Assembly: GCF_001486165.1 (NCBI RefSeq)
Contig: NZ_LN908976.1
Location: forward strand, 620,071-684,070
Direction: 5' to 3'
Length of the DNA: 64,000 nt
Source: Bittarella massiliensis (ex Durand et al. 2017)
GTDB lineage: Bacteria; Bacillota; Clostridia; Oscillospirales; Ruminococcaceae
Each line of letters opens with the position of its first letter. Within the stretch, counting starts at the first letter, position 1. Made by a program: the position numbers and the translations under genes. This document shows positions 42,954 through 51,371 of the stretch, piece by piece. Under the pieces are notes generated by a model, which searched no databases, was not told the DNA's origin, and was given only the letters and a program-made list of their open reading frames with translations.

Positions 42954-44294
42954 TTACAGCGGGGTGTTGTAGAGGAAGTAGAGGACAAGGGGCACGCAGA
43001 GGACGTACATCCCGGGATGGACCTCTTTGAAGCGGCCGGTGATGCACTTGATGAAGACGTGGGCGAGGATGCCGGCGGCGATGCCGCTGGCGATGGAGCC
43101 GGTGAAGATGACGAAGAGGATCATCACGAAGGGACCAAATGCCTCGGAGAAGTTGGAGAAGTCGATCTTGCCGATGTCGGCCATCATCAAAAAGCCCACG
43201 AAGATGAGGGCCGGGCCGGTGGCGGCGTCGGGGATCATCAAAAACAGGGGGGCGGCGAAGACCGAGAGGAGGAAGAGGGCGGCGGTGGTGACGGCGGTGA
43301 GGCCGGTGCGGCCGCCTGCCTCGACCCCGGAGGAGGACTCCACATAGGTGGTGATGGTGGTGCAGCCGGTGAGGGCGCCCACGCAGGTGCCGATGGCGTC
43401 CACCAGGAAGGGTTTCTGGATGCCCGGCAGGTTGCCGTCCTCGTCCAGCATCCCCGCCTTGCCGGCCACCCCCAGCACGGTGCCCAGGGTGGAGAAGAAG
43501 TCGCCGAAGAAGGCGATGAAGATCAGCACGATAAAGGCCGGGGTGAAGAGGCCGGTGAAGTCAAACTGGAAGCAGAGGTTGCCCACCTGGCTGAAGTCGG
43601 GCAGCTTGAAGAGCTGGGTGGGGAGGGTGGTGACCCCGAAGGGGATGCCCAGCAGGGTGGTGGCGACGATGCCGATGAGGATGGCGCCCTTGACCTTGAA
43701 GGCGGTGAGGGCGGCGATGATCAGCAGCCCCACCACCGCCAGGATGACCGAGGGGGAACGAAAATCGCCCAGCCCGATGCCCCCTTCAAACACCCCGATG
43801 CCGGTGTTTTTGAAGCCCAGGTAGGCGATGAAAAAGCCGATGGCCGAGCCGATGGCCAGCTTGATGTTCTTGGGGATCATCCGCACGATCAAATCGCGGA
43901 TGCCAAAGACCGACAGCCCCAGGAAGATGAGGCCCGAGACCAGGATGACCGCCATGATCTGCCCAAAGGAGATGCTGCCCGACTGGAGCAGCGCCCCCAG
44001 CATGAAGTTGCTGCCCATGCCGGTGGAGAGGGCGAAGGGCATGTTGGCGTAAAGTCCCATCAGCAAAGTAATGAGGCCGCTGATCACCGCACAGGTGACC
44101 ACGACGGCCTCTTTGGATACAGAAATCCCGTTGATGTCGACAATGGCCGGCACCGCGCCAAATCCCACAATGGCGCTGGGCTGCACCACCAGCACGTATG
44201 CCATGGTCATAAAGGTGGTGAGTCCGGCGATCACCTCGGTCTTGACCGAGGTCTTGCGCTCGCGCAGGCCGAAAAATTTCGACAGCTGTCCCAT
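42954..44294 (-). CDS. NCS2/AzgA-type purine permease
   Basis: 446 residues from the ATG at 44292-44294, preceded by GAGGAGGAAAACT. N-terminal GLRERKTSVKTEVIAGLTTFMTMAYVLVVQPS is the AzgA-family opening. About 12 to 14 membrane helices, STGMGSNFMLGALLQ and TYVESSSGVEAGGRTGLTAV follow. It imports adenine, guanine or hypoxanthine by proton symport. A guanine-class riboswitch lies in its leader. Confidence 0.92.
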   Translation of the reverse strand: MGQLSKFFGLRERKTSVKTEVIAGLTTFMTMAYVLVVQPSAIVGFGAVPAIVDINGISVSKEAVVVTCAVISGLITLLMGLYANMPFALSTGMGSNFMLGALLQSGSISFGQIMAVILVSGLIFLGLSVFGIRDLIVRMIPKNIKLAIGSAIGFFIAYLGFKNTGIGVFEGGIGLGDFRSPSVILAVVGLLIIAALTAFKVKGAILIGIVATTLLGIPFGVTTLPTQLFKLPDFSQVGNLCFQFDFTGLFTPAFIVLIFIAFFGDFFSTLGTVLGVAGKAGMLDEDGNLPGIQKPFLVDAIGTCVGALTGCTTITTYVESSSGVEAGGRTGLTAVTTAALFLLSVFAAPLFLMIPDAATGPALIFVGFLMMADIGKIDFSNFSEAFGPFVMILFVIFTGSIASGIAAGILAHVFIKCITGRFKEVHPGMYVLCVPLVLYFLYNTPL

Positions 44295-44430
44295 AGTTTT
44301 CCTCCTCTTTTCGCGTTTCGGGTTGTTGTTTTGGTTTCTGCAGCTTTTTTGTCGGCAGTCACTAAATGGACAACTCACAACACGCACGCGGCCGGCGGAG
44401 GCGGAGAGACAGCTCCGCCAGGCCGGTGAG

Positions 44431-44505
44431 AAGTTAGCCATAGTACTTCATTTACGGTGAAGTGTAGAAACTACCCGCCATATCCGGGTATTATATAGCA
44501 ACCAG
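44431..44505 (-). ncRNA. Purine riboswitch, guanine class
   Basis: Reading the minus strand: TATAAT, then a P2 stem (ACCCGG-ATATGGC-GGGT), GTTTCTACA, P3 with CCGTAAAT in the loop, and ACTATG. These are the conserved core pieces of the purine aptamer. The C before TATG (position 74 in xpt numbering) predicts guanine/hypoxanthine rather than adenine binding. It lies 137 bases before the permease start; the leader between has GC-rich stems (GGCGGAG/CTCCGCC) and a T-rich run that could act as the expression switch. Confidence 0.88.
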
Positions 44506-44826
44506 CGACACCCCGAGTATACCCCACCCCCTCCCCCAAAAGCAAGGGGAGGGCGCGCCGAAAGTGCGCGGCAAAAACAGGGCGAAATTTGTTCTTTCAT
44601 ACAAACTTTTGTATCTTCTCTTTTGCACCTCTCCAAAAATTCATGCAGAATGTTGAAAATCCGCTCAGCCCTTTGCCGCCCTTTTGTGGGGTCATCCACT
44701 TTGCGCACAGCTCCCCATTTTTGATAAAAAAGGGTCAGCTTTTTGGTAAAAACGGTTTGCTGCGTTTTCCGGCGGAACGCTGCCCGCGAAAGGTGGAGCG
44801 CTTTCCGCCGGGGAGGGACAAAAAAA

Positions 44827-44856
44827 CAGGACCCCGGCCAGATGGCCGGGGTCCTG
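44827..44856 (-). terminator. Terminator of the heat-shock operon
   Basis: CAGGACCCCGGCCA and TGGCCGGGGTCCTG make a perfect stem, followed on the minus strand by TTTTTTTG. The stretch 44506-44826 between this and the riboswitch has no convincing gene. Confidence 0.85.
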
Positions 44857-44867
44857 TGCAGAGACCT

Positions 44868-46028
44868 CTACTTCCAGAGGTCTTTGATGCGCTCGAGAAA
44901 GCTCTTTTGCTTTTCGTAGTTTTGCTCGATGGAGAGGGACTGCTCGAACTCCTCCAGTTCCCGCTTCTGCTCGCGGTTGAGGCGCTTGGGCACCTCGATG
45001 GTGACCTTGACGTACTGGTCGCCCTTGCCGCGCCCATTGAGGTACTGGATGCCCTTGCCCTTGAGGCGGAAGGTGGTGCCGGGCTGGGTGCCCTCGGGGA
45101 TCTGGTACTTGACCTTGCCGTGCACCGTGGGGACCACCACCTCGCCGCCCATGACGGCGGTGTAGTAGCTGATGGGCACGTCGCACCAGACATCGAATCC
45201 CCGCCGCTCAAACAGGGGGTCGGGGCGGACCGAGACCACCACGATCACGTCGCCGCTGGGGCCGCCGTTGTACCCGGCGTCCCCATAGCCCCGCATGGCA
45301 ATGGTCTGGTCGTCGTCGATGCCGGCGGGGATCTTCACCTCCACCTTGCGGGTGACGGTCTTGCGGCCGCTCCCGTGGCACTTGGAGCAGGGGGTTTCGA
45401 TGATCTGGCCGGTGCCGCCGCAGCGGGAGCAGGGCCGGGTGGACTGAATGACCCCAAAGGGGGTGCGCTGGCCCACCGTCACCTGGCCGGTGCCGCCGCA
45501 GTCGGGGCAGGTCTTGGGGGTGGTTCCCTTGGCCGCACCGGTGCCGCCGCACTCGTCACAGGCTTCCTGTTTCTGCACCTCGACGGTCTTGGTGCAGCCG
45601 TGGGCGGCCTCGAAAAAGTCCAGCACCACGTTGATGTGGCTGTCGCCGCCCCGGCGGGGGGCGTTGGGGTTCTGCCGGCGGCCGCGACCGCCGCCGCCAA
45701 AGCCGCCGCCGAAAAAGCTCTCGAAGATGTCGCCCAGGTCGTCAAACCCGCCGAACCCGCCGCTGTAAGCCCCGCCAGCGCCGCCGGCGCCGTAGTTGGG
45801 GTCCACCCCGGCATGGCCGAACTGGTCGTACCGCTGCCGCTTGGCAGAGTCGCTGAGCACCTCGTAGGCCTCGTTGACCTCTTTAAAGTGGGCCTCGGCC
45901 TCTTTGTCGCCGGGGTTGAGATCGGGGTGATATTTTTTCGCCAGCTTGCGGTAAGCCTTTTTCAGCTCGTCGTCGCTGGCGCTCTTGGAGACGCCCAAGA
46001 CCTCGTAGTAATCGCGTTTATCTGCCAA
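44868..46028 (-). CDS. dnaJ: Chaperone DnaJ
   Basis: 386 residues. J domain 1-70 with HPD in [11 protein letters not shown], a G/F-rich region with a stretch of arginine-glycine, four CxxCxGxG zinc motifs ([32 protein letters not shown]), and the C-terminal substrate domain ending [15 protein letters not shown]. It stimulates DnaK's ATPase and delivers substrates. Last gene of hrcA-grpE-dnaK-dnaJ. Confidence 0.97.
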   Translation of the reverse strand: MADKRDYYEVLGVSKSASDDELKKAYRKLAKKYHPDLNPGDKEAEAHFKEVNEAYEVLSDSAKRQRYDQFGHAGVDPNYGAGGAGGAYSGGFGGFDDLGDIFESFFGGGFGGGGRGRRQNPNAPRRGGDSHINVVLDFFEAAHGCTKTVEVQKQEACDECGGTGAAKGTTPKTCPDCGGTGQVTVGQRTPFGVIQSTRPCSRCGGTGQIIETPCSKCHGSGRKTVTRKVEVKIPAGIDDDQTIAMRGYGDAGYNGGPSGDVIVVVSVRPDPLFERRGFDVWCDVPISYYTAVMGGEVVVPTVHGKVKYQIPEGTQPGTTFRLKGKGIQYLNGRGKGDQYVKVTIEVPKRLNREQKRELEEFEQSLSIEQNYEKQKSFLERIKDLWK

Positions 46029-46190
46029 TGGATACCACCTGTTTCCTTTTTAAAGTAGCGTGGGAAGGGGGCGCTTTTGCCGTACCAGTATAGCACAGAC
46101 CCGGCGCAGCGTCCACCGATGCCCCTGCCGCCAAACAGGCCGACTGCTCTGCTCGTCGGCCTGTGACCCGCTGCTTTTGGGCGCAGCGAC

Positions 46191-48057
46191 TTATTTCTTG
46201 TCGTCGTCCACCTCGGTGAAGTCGGCGTCGACCACCCCGTCGTCGCCGGGGGCGGACTGGGCGCCGGCAGCGCCGGCATCCGCGCCGGGCGCCGGGGGTG
46301 GCGCCGGCGGCCTGCTGCTGGGCGGCGGCCTCTTTGTAGACGCGCTCGGAGACCTCGTAGAACTTCTTCTGCAGCTCTTCGGTCTTCTGCTTCATCTCGT
46401 CCACATTGCCGCCGGAGATGGCGCTCTTGAGGGCGGTGAGTTTCTCCTCCAGGGCGGATTTCTCCTCGCCCTGCAGCTTGTCGCCCAGGTCGGCCATGCT
46501 CTTTTCGGTCTGGTAGACCATCTGGTCGGCGCTGTTTTTCACGTCGATCTCCTCGCGGCGCTTCTTGTCCTGCTCGGCAAAGGCCTCGGCGTCCTTCACG
46601 GCCTTGTCGATGTCGTCCTTGGACATGTTGGTGGAGGAGGTGATGGTGATGTTCTGCTCTTTGCCGGTACCCAGGTCCTTGGCGTAGACGTGGACGATGC
46701 CGTTGGCGTCGATGTCAAAGGTGACCTCGATCTGGGGCACCCCTCTGGGGGCGGGGGCGATGCCGTCCAGGTGGAAGCGGCCCAGGGTCTTGTTGTCGGC
46801 CGCCATCTCCCGCTCGCCCTGCAGCACGTGGACCTCGACCGAGGTCTGGTTGTCGGCCGCAGTGGAGAAGATCTGGGATTTCTTGGTGGGGATGGTGGTG
46901 TTTCTCTCGATGATCTTGGTGGAGACGCCGCCCATAGTCTCAATGCCCAGGGAGAGGGGGGTGACGTCCAGCAGGAGGATGCCCTCCACGTCACCGCCGA
47001 GCACGCCGCCCTGGATGGCGGCGCCGATGGCCACGCACTCGTCGGGGTTGATGCCCTTGAAGGGGTCTTTGCCGATGAAGTTCTTGACCGCTTCCTGCAC
47101 GGCGGGGATCCGGGAGGAGCCGCCCACCATCAGCACCTTGTGCAGTTCGCTGGCGGAGAGGCCGGAGTCCTTGAGAGCCTGGCGGACCGGGGCCATGGTG
47201 GCCTCCACCAAGTCGGCGGTCAGCTCGTTGAACTTGGCGCGGGTAAGGGTCATATCCAGGTGTTTGGGGCCGGTGGCGTCGGCGGTGATGAAGGGCAGGT
47301 TGATGCTGGCCTGGGCCATGCCCGACAGCTCGATCTTGGCCTTCTCAGCGGCCTCTTTGAGGCGCTGCATGGCCATTTTGTCCGAGGAGAGGTCGATGCC
47401 GCTGTCCTTCTTGAACTCGCTGACCAGGTAGCCGATGATCCGGTCGTCGAAGTCGTCGCCGCCCAGCTTGTTGTTGCCGGCGGTGGCCAGCACCTCCTGC
47501 ACCCCGTCGCCCATCTCGATGATGGAGACGTCGAAGGTGCCGCCGCCCAGGTCGTAGACCATGACCTTCTGGTCGTCCTCCTTGTCCACCCCGTAGGAGA
47601 GGGCGGCCGCGGTGGGCTCGTTGATGATCCGCTTCACGTCCAGTCCGGCGATGCGGCCGGCGTCTTTGGTGGCCTGGCGCTGGGCGTCGGTGAAGTAGGC
47701 GGGCACGGTGATGACCGCCTCGGTGACGGTGGTGCCCAGGTAGGCCTCCGCGTCGGCTTTCAGCTTCTGCAGGATCATGGCCGAGATCTCCTGGGGGGTG
47801 TAGTTCTTGCCGTCGATGGCCACGTGGTAGTCGCTGCCCATGTGGCGCTTGACGCTCATCACGGTGCGCTCGGGGTTGGTGATGGCCTGGCGCTTGGCCA
47901 CCTGGCCCACCATCCGCTCGCCGTCTTTGGTGAAGGCCACCACCGAGGGGGTGGTGCGGGCGCCTTCGGCGTTGGCGATGACGACCGGCTCGCCGCCCTC
48001 CATGACCGCCACGCAAGAGTTGGTTGTACCCAAGTCAATGCCGATGATTTTTCCCAT
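46191..48057 (-). CDS. dnaK: Chaperone DnaK, frameshifted near its C-terminus
   Basis: The main frame starts [22 protein letters not shown] and carries the full ATPase and substrate domains ([44 protein letters not shown]). After [11 protein letters not shown] it becomes arginine-rich and runs to 46018, into dnaJ. The +1 frame instead gives [20 protein letters not shown] and a stop at 46191-46193, the normal DnaK end. One extra base in the C/G runs at about 46285-46300 explains this. It may be an assembly error or a real mutation. Confidence 0.93.
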
Positions 48058-48136
48058 TGTCGTTTCCTCCTATTTCGATCCGTCGATTTGTTCTGTATGG
48101 TTGTGAGGGGCGGCTGCCCGCCCCGGGATATTTTGT

Positions 48137-48724
48137 CTAGTTGGCCACCTTGACCATGGCGTAGCGGATGACCCGCTCCCCCAGCAGATAGCCCTTTTGG
48201 AAGACCTCCACCACCTGGCTCTCGCCCAAGGTCTCGTCCTCCACGTGCATCACCGCGTTGTGCAGCTGGGCGTCAAAGGATTCGCCCACCGGGTTGATTT
48301 CCGAGACACCCATCTTTTCCAGCACCTCGCGGAACTGTTTGAGGGTCATCTCCACCCCGGTCTTGAGGTCGCTGTCCTCCTGGCAGGCGTCCACCGCCCG
48401 CTCGAGATTGTCCAGCACCACCACCATCTGGGAGAGGGCGGAGGCCACCCCGTCGGTGAACATCCCCTCCTTCTCCTTGGTGGAGCGCTTGCGGAAGTTG
48501 TCGTACTCGGCGCTCAGGCGCAGCAGCCGGTCGTTCAGGTCGCTGTTTTCCTGGCGGCAGCCGGCCAGCTGTTCTTCCAGGGCCTCTACCTCTTTGTTCT
48601 TCTTGGGCTTTTTGGACTTTTTCTCGGCCGCCTTCTCCTCTTTTTCAGGGGCGGCGGGGGCTTTCTCCTCCGCCGGGGCGGTCTGTTCAGCTTCGGTCTG
48701 GGCCGTCTTCTTTTCCGGTTCCAC
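48137..48724 (-). CDS. grpE: Nucleotide exchange factor GrpE
   Basis: 195 residues from a GTG at 48722-48724, with GAGAGGAG 7 bases upstream; an upstream ATG at 48793 lies inside hrcA and has no such site. After an acidic, alanine-rich N-terminus there is a long coiled coil (EEQLAGCRQENSDLNDRLLRLSAEYDNFRKRSTKEKEGM) and the beta domain (GVSEINPVGESFDAQLHNAVMH, VVEVFQKGYLLGERVIRYAMVKVAN). It releases ADP from DnaK. Confidence 0.95.
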   Translation of the reverse strand: MEPEKKTAQTEAEQTAPAEEKAPAAPEKEEKAAEKKSKKPKKNKEVEALEEQLAGCRQENSDLNDRLLRLSAEYDNFRKRSTKEKEGMFTDGVASALSQMVVVLDNLERAVDACQEDSDLKTGVEMTLKQFREVLEKMGVSEINPVGESFDAQLHNAVMHVEDETLGESQVVEVFQKGYLLGERVIRYAMVKVAN

Positions 48725-48770
48725 CTGCAAGCTCCTCTCTATTGTTATTGGGTCGGGAGGGAGGGATCCC

Positions 48771-49793
48771 TCATCCGTCCCCGTCGGTTCCATTCAAGAT
48801 CCTGCCCAGCAGGTCGGTAAAATAGGCCAAGTGGGGGATGATCCTGGTGTAGTCCAGATGCCGGGGGCCGATGATCCCCAACACGCCGGTGTGCTCGTCC
48901 CCGAAGAGGTAGCCGGTACTCACCAGGGTGGTGCCCGCCAGCTCTTGGTCCAGGTCGTCGCCCAGCAGCACCGCCACGTTCCCCCCCTCTTTGGGGGCGG
49001 CCCGCAGCAGGGTGTCGGTCTCCTTGAGCAGCTCGAGAAAGGCGTTGTAGCCGTGCTCCGGCGCGGCGTAGCGCAGGAGGTTCGACTGCCCTTCCAGGTG
49101 CACCTTGGCCCGGCAGAGCTCGGCGCACATCCGGCAGATGAGCTGCACCGCGGGGGCCAGACAGAGGTAGTCGCCCCCCAGTTCCCGCTGCAGGAAGTCG
49201 TCCCGCAGCAACGCCACCTCGTGCAGCGGCCGGTGGAGGAGGTTTTTGCGGCAGAAGCCCGAGAGCTTCTCCAGCTGCCGCTCCCCCGCCGGCAGCCCCA
49301 GCTGACAGACCTGGTTGAGCACCAACCCGGTGTTGGTGAGGGCCACCAGCGCCAGCGTTTGGGGGGTGAGGGCCACCACCTCCAACTTCTCCATCGACAG
49401 GTCGGAGAGCTGGGGGGAGGTGGCGAGGACGGCGTAGTTTGTCATGTAGGCCAGAAGGGAACTGGCCCGGGTCAGGAGGATGTCCGGGTCCCTGACCCCC
49501 TGGCGGAGGAAGCGGGCGATCTCCCGCTGTTTCTCCACCGGCAGCTCCCGCCGCGGCATCAGGTGATTGATGTAGTAGCGGTAGCCCTGGGCGGTGGGGA
49601 TGCGCCCGGCAGAGGTGTGGGGCTGTTTGACACAGCCGAGGGCCTCTAGCCGGGCCATCTCGCTGCGGATGGTGGCGCTGGAAAAGGCGTCGCCCGCCAG
49701 CTTGGCGATGGCCCCGCTGGAGACCGGCTCCCCGGTCTCGGAGTAGAGGTCGCAGATGGCCTGAAGCACAAATCCCTGTCTCGGCGTCAACAT
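48771..49793 (-). CDS. hrcA: Heat-inducible transcription repressor HrcA
   Basis: 340 residues from the ATG at 49791-49793. The winged helix MLTPRQGFVLQAICDLYSETGEPVSSGAIAKLAG, SSATIRSEMARLEALGCVKQPHTSAGRIPT is the HrcA signature, followed by the GAF-like domain and TTLVSTGYLFGDEHTGVLGIIGPRHLDYTR. It represses this operon by binding CIRCE and depends on GroEL for activity. A CIRCE-like site lies 75 bases upstream. Confidence 0.96.
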   Translation of the reverse strand: MLTPRQGFVLQAICDLYSETGEPVSSGAIAKLAGDAFSSATIRSEMARLEALGCVKQPHTSAGRIPTAQGYRYYINHLMPRRELPVEKQREIARFLRQGVRDPDILLTRASSLLAYMTNYAVLATSPQLSDLSMEKLEVVALTPQTLALVALTNTGLVLNQVCQLGLPAGERQLEKLSGFCRKNLLHRPLHEVALLRDDFLQRELGGDYLCLAPAVQLICRMCAELCRAKVHLEGQSNLLRYAAPEHGYNAFLELLKETDTLLRAAPKEGGNVAVLLGDDLDQELAGTTLVSTGYLFGDEHTGVLGIIGPRHLDYTRIIPHLAYFTDLLGRILNGTDGDG

Positions 49794-49867
49794 CTTCCCA
49801 CCCCCTTTCCGGCGGCTGCGGCACCCGTTTAGGGGGGACAAATGCCGAAGCAGCGCCGTTTTTGCGT

Positions 49868-49894
49868 TTAGCAGTCGAACCTCTCGACTGCCAA
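49868..49894. promoter_or_regulatory. CIRCE operator, variant
   Basis: TTAGCAGTC-N9-GACTGCCAA, compared with the consensus TTAGCACTC-N9-GAGTGCTAA. Both arms carry the matching C-to-G/G-to-C change, so the dyad is kept. It lies directly downstream of the promoter and upstream of hrcA. Confidence 0.8.
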
Positions 49895-49901
49895 CACATA
49901 C

Positions 49902-49930
49902 AGTCTACCCCCAAAGTCAATAAAAGTCAA
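49902..49930 (-). promoter_or_regulatory. Promoter of the hrcA operon
   Basis: On the minus strand TTGACT, a 17-bp spacer and TAGACT. CIRCE begins 7 bases beyond the -10, so the repressor would cover the transcription start. Confidence 0.65.
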
Positions 49931-50001
49931 GAACTGAAATAAATATTTACATATTGGCAACAGTTTCCCCGGCGTACCCTCTAAAGGGGGTATTTCTGCA
50001 C

Positions 50002-50030
50002 AAAAAAAGAGGGGCCACTGGGGCCCCCCT
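50002..50030 (-). terminator. Terminator of the small membrane protein gene
   Basis: On the minus strand AGGGG(G)GCC and GGCCCCT pair and are followed by CTTTTTTT. Confidence 0.6.
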
Positions 50031-50066
50031 TTCAAGGGGTGCGCTCCGCCTGCGCGGCGGGGGATG

Positions 50067-50390
50067 TTAGAGAGGCGGGGAGGCGCCTCCCCTGCCCGGG
50101 CCGCCCTCACCGGGGCGGCCTTCGGGGGAGATGGGGTGCTGGGCGCGGCGGATGTCGTGCAGGATCTGCACCCCTTCGGCCACCGCATAGAGGAGGAAGA
50201 CCCCCACCAGGGCGCCGCAGAAACTGTCCAAAAAGACGGCGAAGCGGGCGGTGAAGGGCACCGGCGGACCGCCCGATGAGAGGCTGGCCCCGTCGGCAAT
50301 GGCCAGGAGAAAGCTCCAGACCGCGTCGAGATAGGCGAAGTTGCGCACGATCTTGGCCGCCAAATTCTCGTCCCTTCTCTCCTCTTTCAC
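50067..50390 (-). CDS. Small membrane protein divergent from an XRE gene
   Basis: About 107 residues. GTG at 50390 is favoured (AAGGCGGTG upstream); a GTG 9 bases earlier is possible. Two hydrophobic segments: FAYLDAVWSFLLAIADGA and FAVFLDSFCGALVGVFLLYAVAEG, then a glycine-rich tail. No family is recognised. It shares a short intergenic region with two palindromes with the XRE regulator, so it is probably its target. Confidence 0.55.
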   Translation of the reverse strand: MKEERRDENLAAKIVRNFAYLDAVWSFLLAIADGASLSSGGPPVPFTARFAVFLDSFCGALVGVFLLYAVAEGVQILHDIRRAQHPISPEGRPGEGGPGRGGASPPL

Positions 50391-50417
50391 GAATATCACC
50401 GCCTTTTCTACCCATTC

Positions 50418-50461
50418 TAGTAAATATATGTACTAAAGTCAATAGTAAATATTTTTACTAT
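50418..50461. promoter_or_regulatory. Twin palindromic operators between divergent genes
   Basis: ATAGTAAATATTTTTACTAT (50442-50461) is a perfect 8-4-8 palindrome. TAGTAAATATATGTACTA (50418-50435) is a near-palindrome with the same TAGTA/TACTA arms, 24 bp away. The XRE protein encoded next door is the probable ligand. Confidence 0.65.
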
Positions 50462-50508
50462 GCTAAAATGCTGCCAGTTCAACACCAAACGAGAGGGGAC
50501 GACTCACC

Positions 50509-50721
50509 ATGGTGCCCTACCAGCAGCGGCTGCGGGATCTGCGGGAGGATCACGACAAGACCCAGGCGGAGATCGCCGCCGTACTGGGCACCTCGCAGAC
50601 CATGTACGCCCGCTATGAGCGGGGGGCCAACGAGATGCCGGTGCGCCACGTCATCGCCCTCTGCCGCTACTACGGCGTCAGCGCCGACTATCTCCTGGGG
50701 CTCACGGGGGAGGAGCGGTGA
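50509..50721 (+). CDS. XRE-family regulator
   Basis: 70 residues, a single HTH_3 domain: YQQRLRDLREDHDKTQAEIAAVLGTSQTMYARYERGANEMPVRHVIALCRYYGVSADYLLGLT. The ATG is preceded by GAGAGGGGACGACTCACC. It should bind the palindromes just upstream and control itself and the divergent membrane protein. Confidence 0.9.
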   Translation: MVPYQQRLRDLREDHDKTQAEIAAVLGTSQTMYARYERGANEMPVRHVIALCRYYGVSADYLLGLTGEER

Positions 50722-50784
50722 TCCCGCCTCCCCCCTCGCCCGCCGCTGTGGTATAATGGCCACAAGGCGGCTGTGCTGCCGGGG

Positions 50785-50892
50785 ATGGCCGGGCAGAAAT
50801 GCAAATGCCGCCTGCTCTACGCCCCCTGCCCCCTGGCCGAGTGCCACCGCGCCCTCGGCGCCGGCGGTATGGCAGCCGCAGGGCGGCCATGA
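50785..50892 (+). CDS. Possible small cysteine-containing ORF upstream of the 93-bp repeats
   Basis: 35 residues: MAGQKCKCRLLYAPCPLAEC followed by HRALGAGGMAAAGRP. The CPLAECHRA segment matches CPTAKCHSA of the repeat units that follow, and the DNA is a diverged copy of the same unit. Its TGA overlaps the ATG of the repeat ORF as TGATG. No good ribosome binding site is visible, so coding status is uncertain. Confidence 0.3.
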   Translation: MAGQKCKCRLLYAPCPLAECHRALGAGGMAAAGRP

Positions 50893-51190
50893 TGCCGGGG
50901 CGGCCCGGCCGGTGTGCGGACGCCCTCTGCCCCACGGCTAAATGCCACAGCGCCTGTGGCCTTGTCCGCCGCAGGGCGGTCGCGATGCCGGGGCGGCCCG
51001 GCAGATGTGCGGACGCCCTCTGCCCCACGGCCAAATGCCGCCGCGCCTGTGATCTTGTCGGCCGCAGGGCGGTCACGATGTCGCAGCGGTCCGGCAGATG
51101 TGCGGACGCCCTCTGCCCCACGGCCAAATGCCGCAGCGCCTGTGGCCTTGTCGGCCGCAGGGCGGTCGCGATACCACAGCGGCCCGGTCG
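50874..51190. repeat. 93-bp tandem repeat, about 3.4 copies
   Basis: The marker TGTGCGGACGCCCTCTGCCC recurs at 50913, 51006 and 51099, exactly 93 bp apart. Units differ at about 10 percent of positions. Partial, diverged copies flank the array on both sides. Most of the 650-base gap between the XRE gene and the Spx-like gene is made of this array. Confidence 0.9.
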
Positions 51191-51311
51191 GCGCAGACGG
51201 CCCCTGTTCCCTTCCCCTGCCCTCGGTCTTCTGCCTGCGGCGAGGCGGCATCTGCCCCGCTGCCGCGGCGCGCCGGAAGGGGAGCGCCGCGCACCGACCT
51301 CTTTTTATTAA
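50892..51311 (+). CDS. Possible ORF of cysteine-patterned 31-residue repeats
   Basis: From the ATG at 50892 three 31-residue units follow, each containing GRCADALCPTAKC then xxAC, so that four cysteines are kept in every unit with spacing C-x4-C-x4-C-x3-C. A fourth unit has lost its cysteines. The frame continues to 51311 with arginine-rich sequence. Between units a CGG/AGA double change is synonymous in this frame. No family is recognised and the opposite strand is open as well, so it may be non-coding. Confidence 0.3.
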   Translation: MPGRPGRCADALCPTAKCHSACGLVRRRAVAMPGRPGRCADALCPTAKCRRACDLVGRRAVTMSQRSGRCADALCPTAKCRSACGLVGRRAVAIPQRPGRRRRPLFPSPALGLLPAARRHLPRCRGAPEGERRAPTSFY

Positions 51312-51371
51312 AAATACAAATACAAACGGCGTCCCGGCCTGTCGCCGGGGCGGATGGGAGGCAATTTGTCA

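Noticed and set aside
42741-44429. A 562-codon plus-strand ORF opposite the purine permease
   Set aside because: Extremely biased to G, D, E and H, with no ribosome binding site; the permease on the other strand is clear.
44448-44708. An 86-codon minus-strand ORF upstream of the permease
   Set aside because: Its 3' part covers the purine riboswitch and no family motif is seen, so it is treated as non-coding.
46018-46190. DnaK read-through extension overlapping dnaJ
   Set aside because: The arginine-rich tail is a frameshift product; the normal DnaK end exists in the +1 frame.
46060-48153. A 697-codon plus-strand ORF opposite dnaK
   Set aside because: Glycine/valine/aspartate-rich shadow of dnaK; dnaK is unmistakable on the minus strand.
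50874-51190. Tandem repeats as a CRISPR array
   Set aside because: The units are contiguous 93-bp copies without unique spacers or short palindromic repeats, and no cas genes are nearby.
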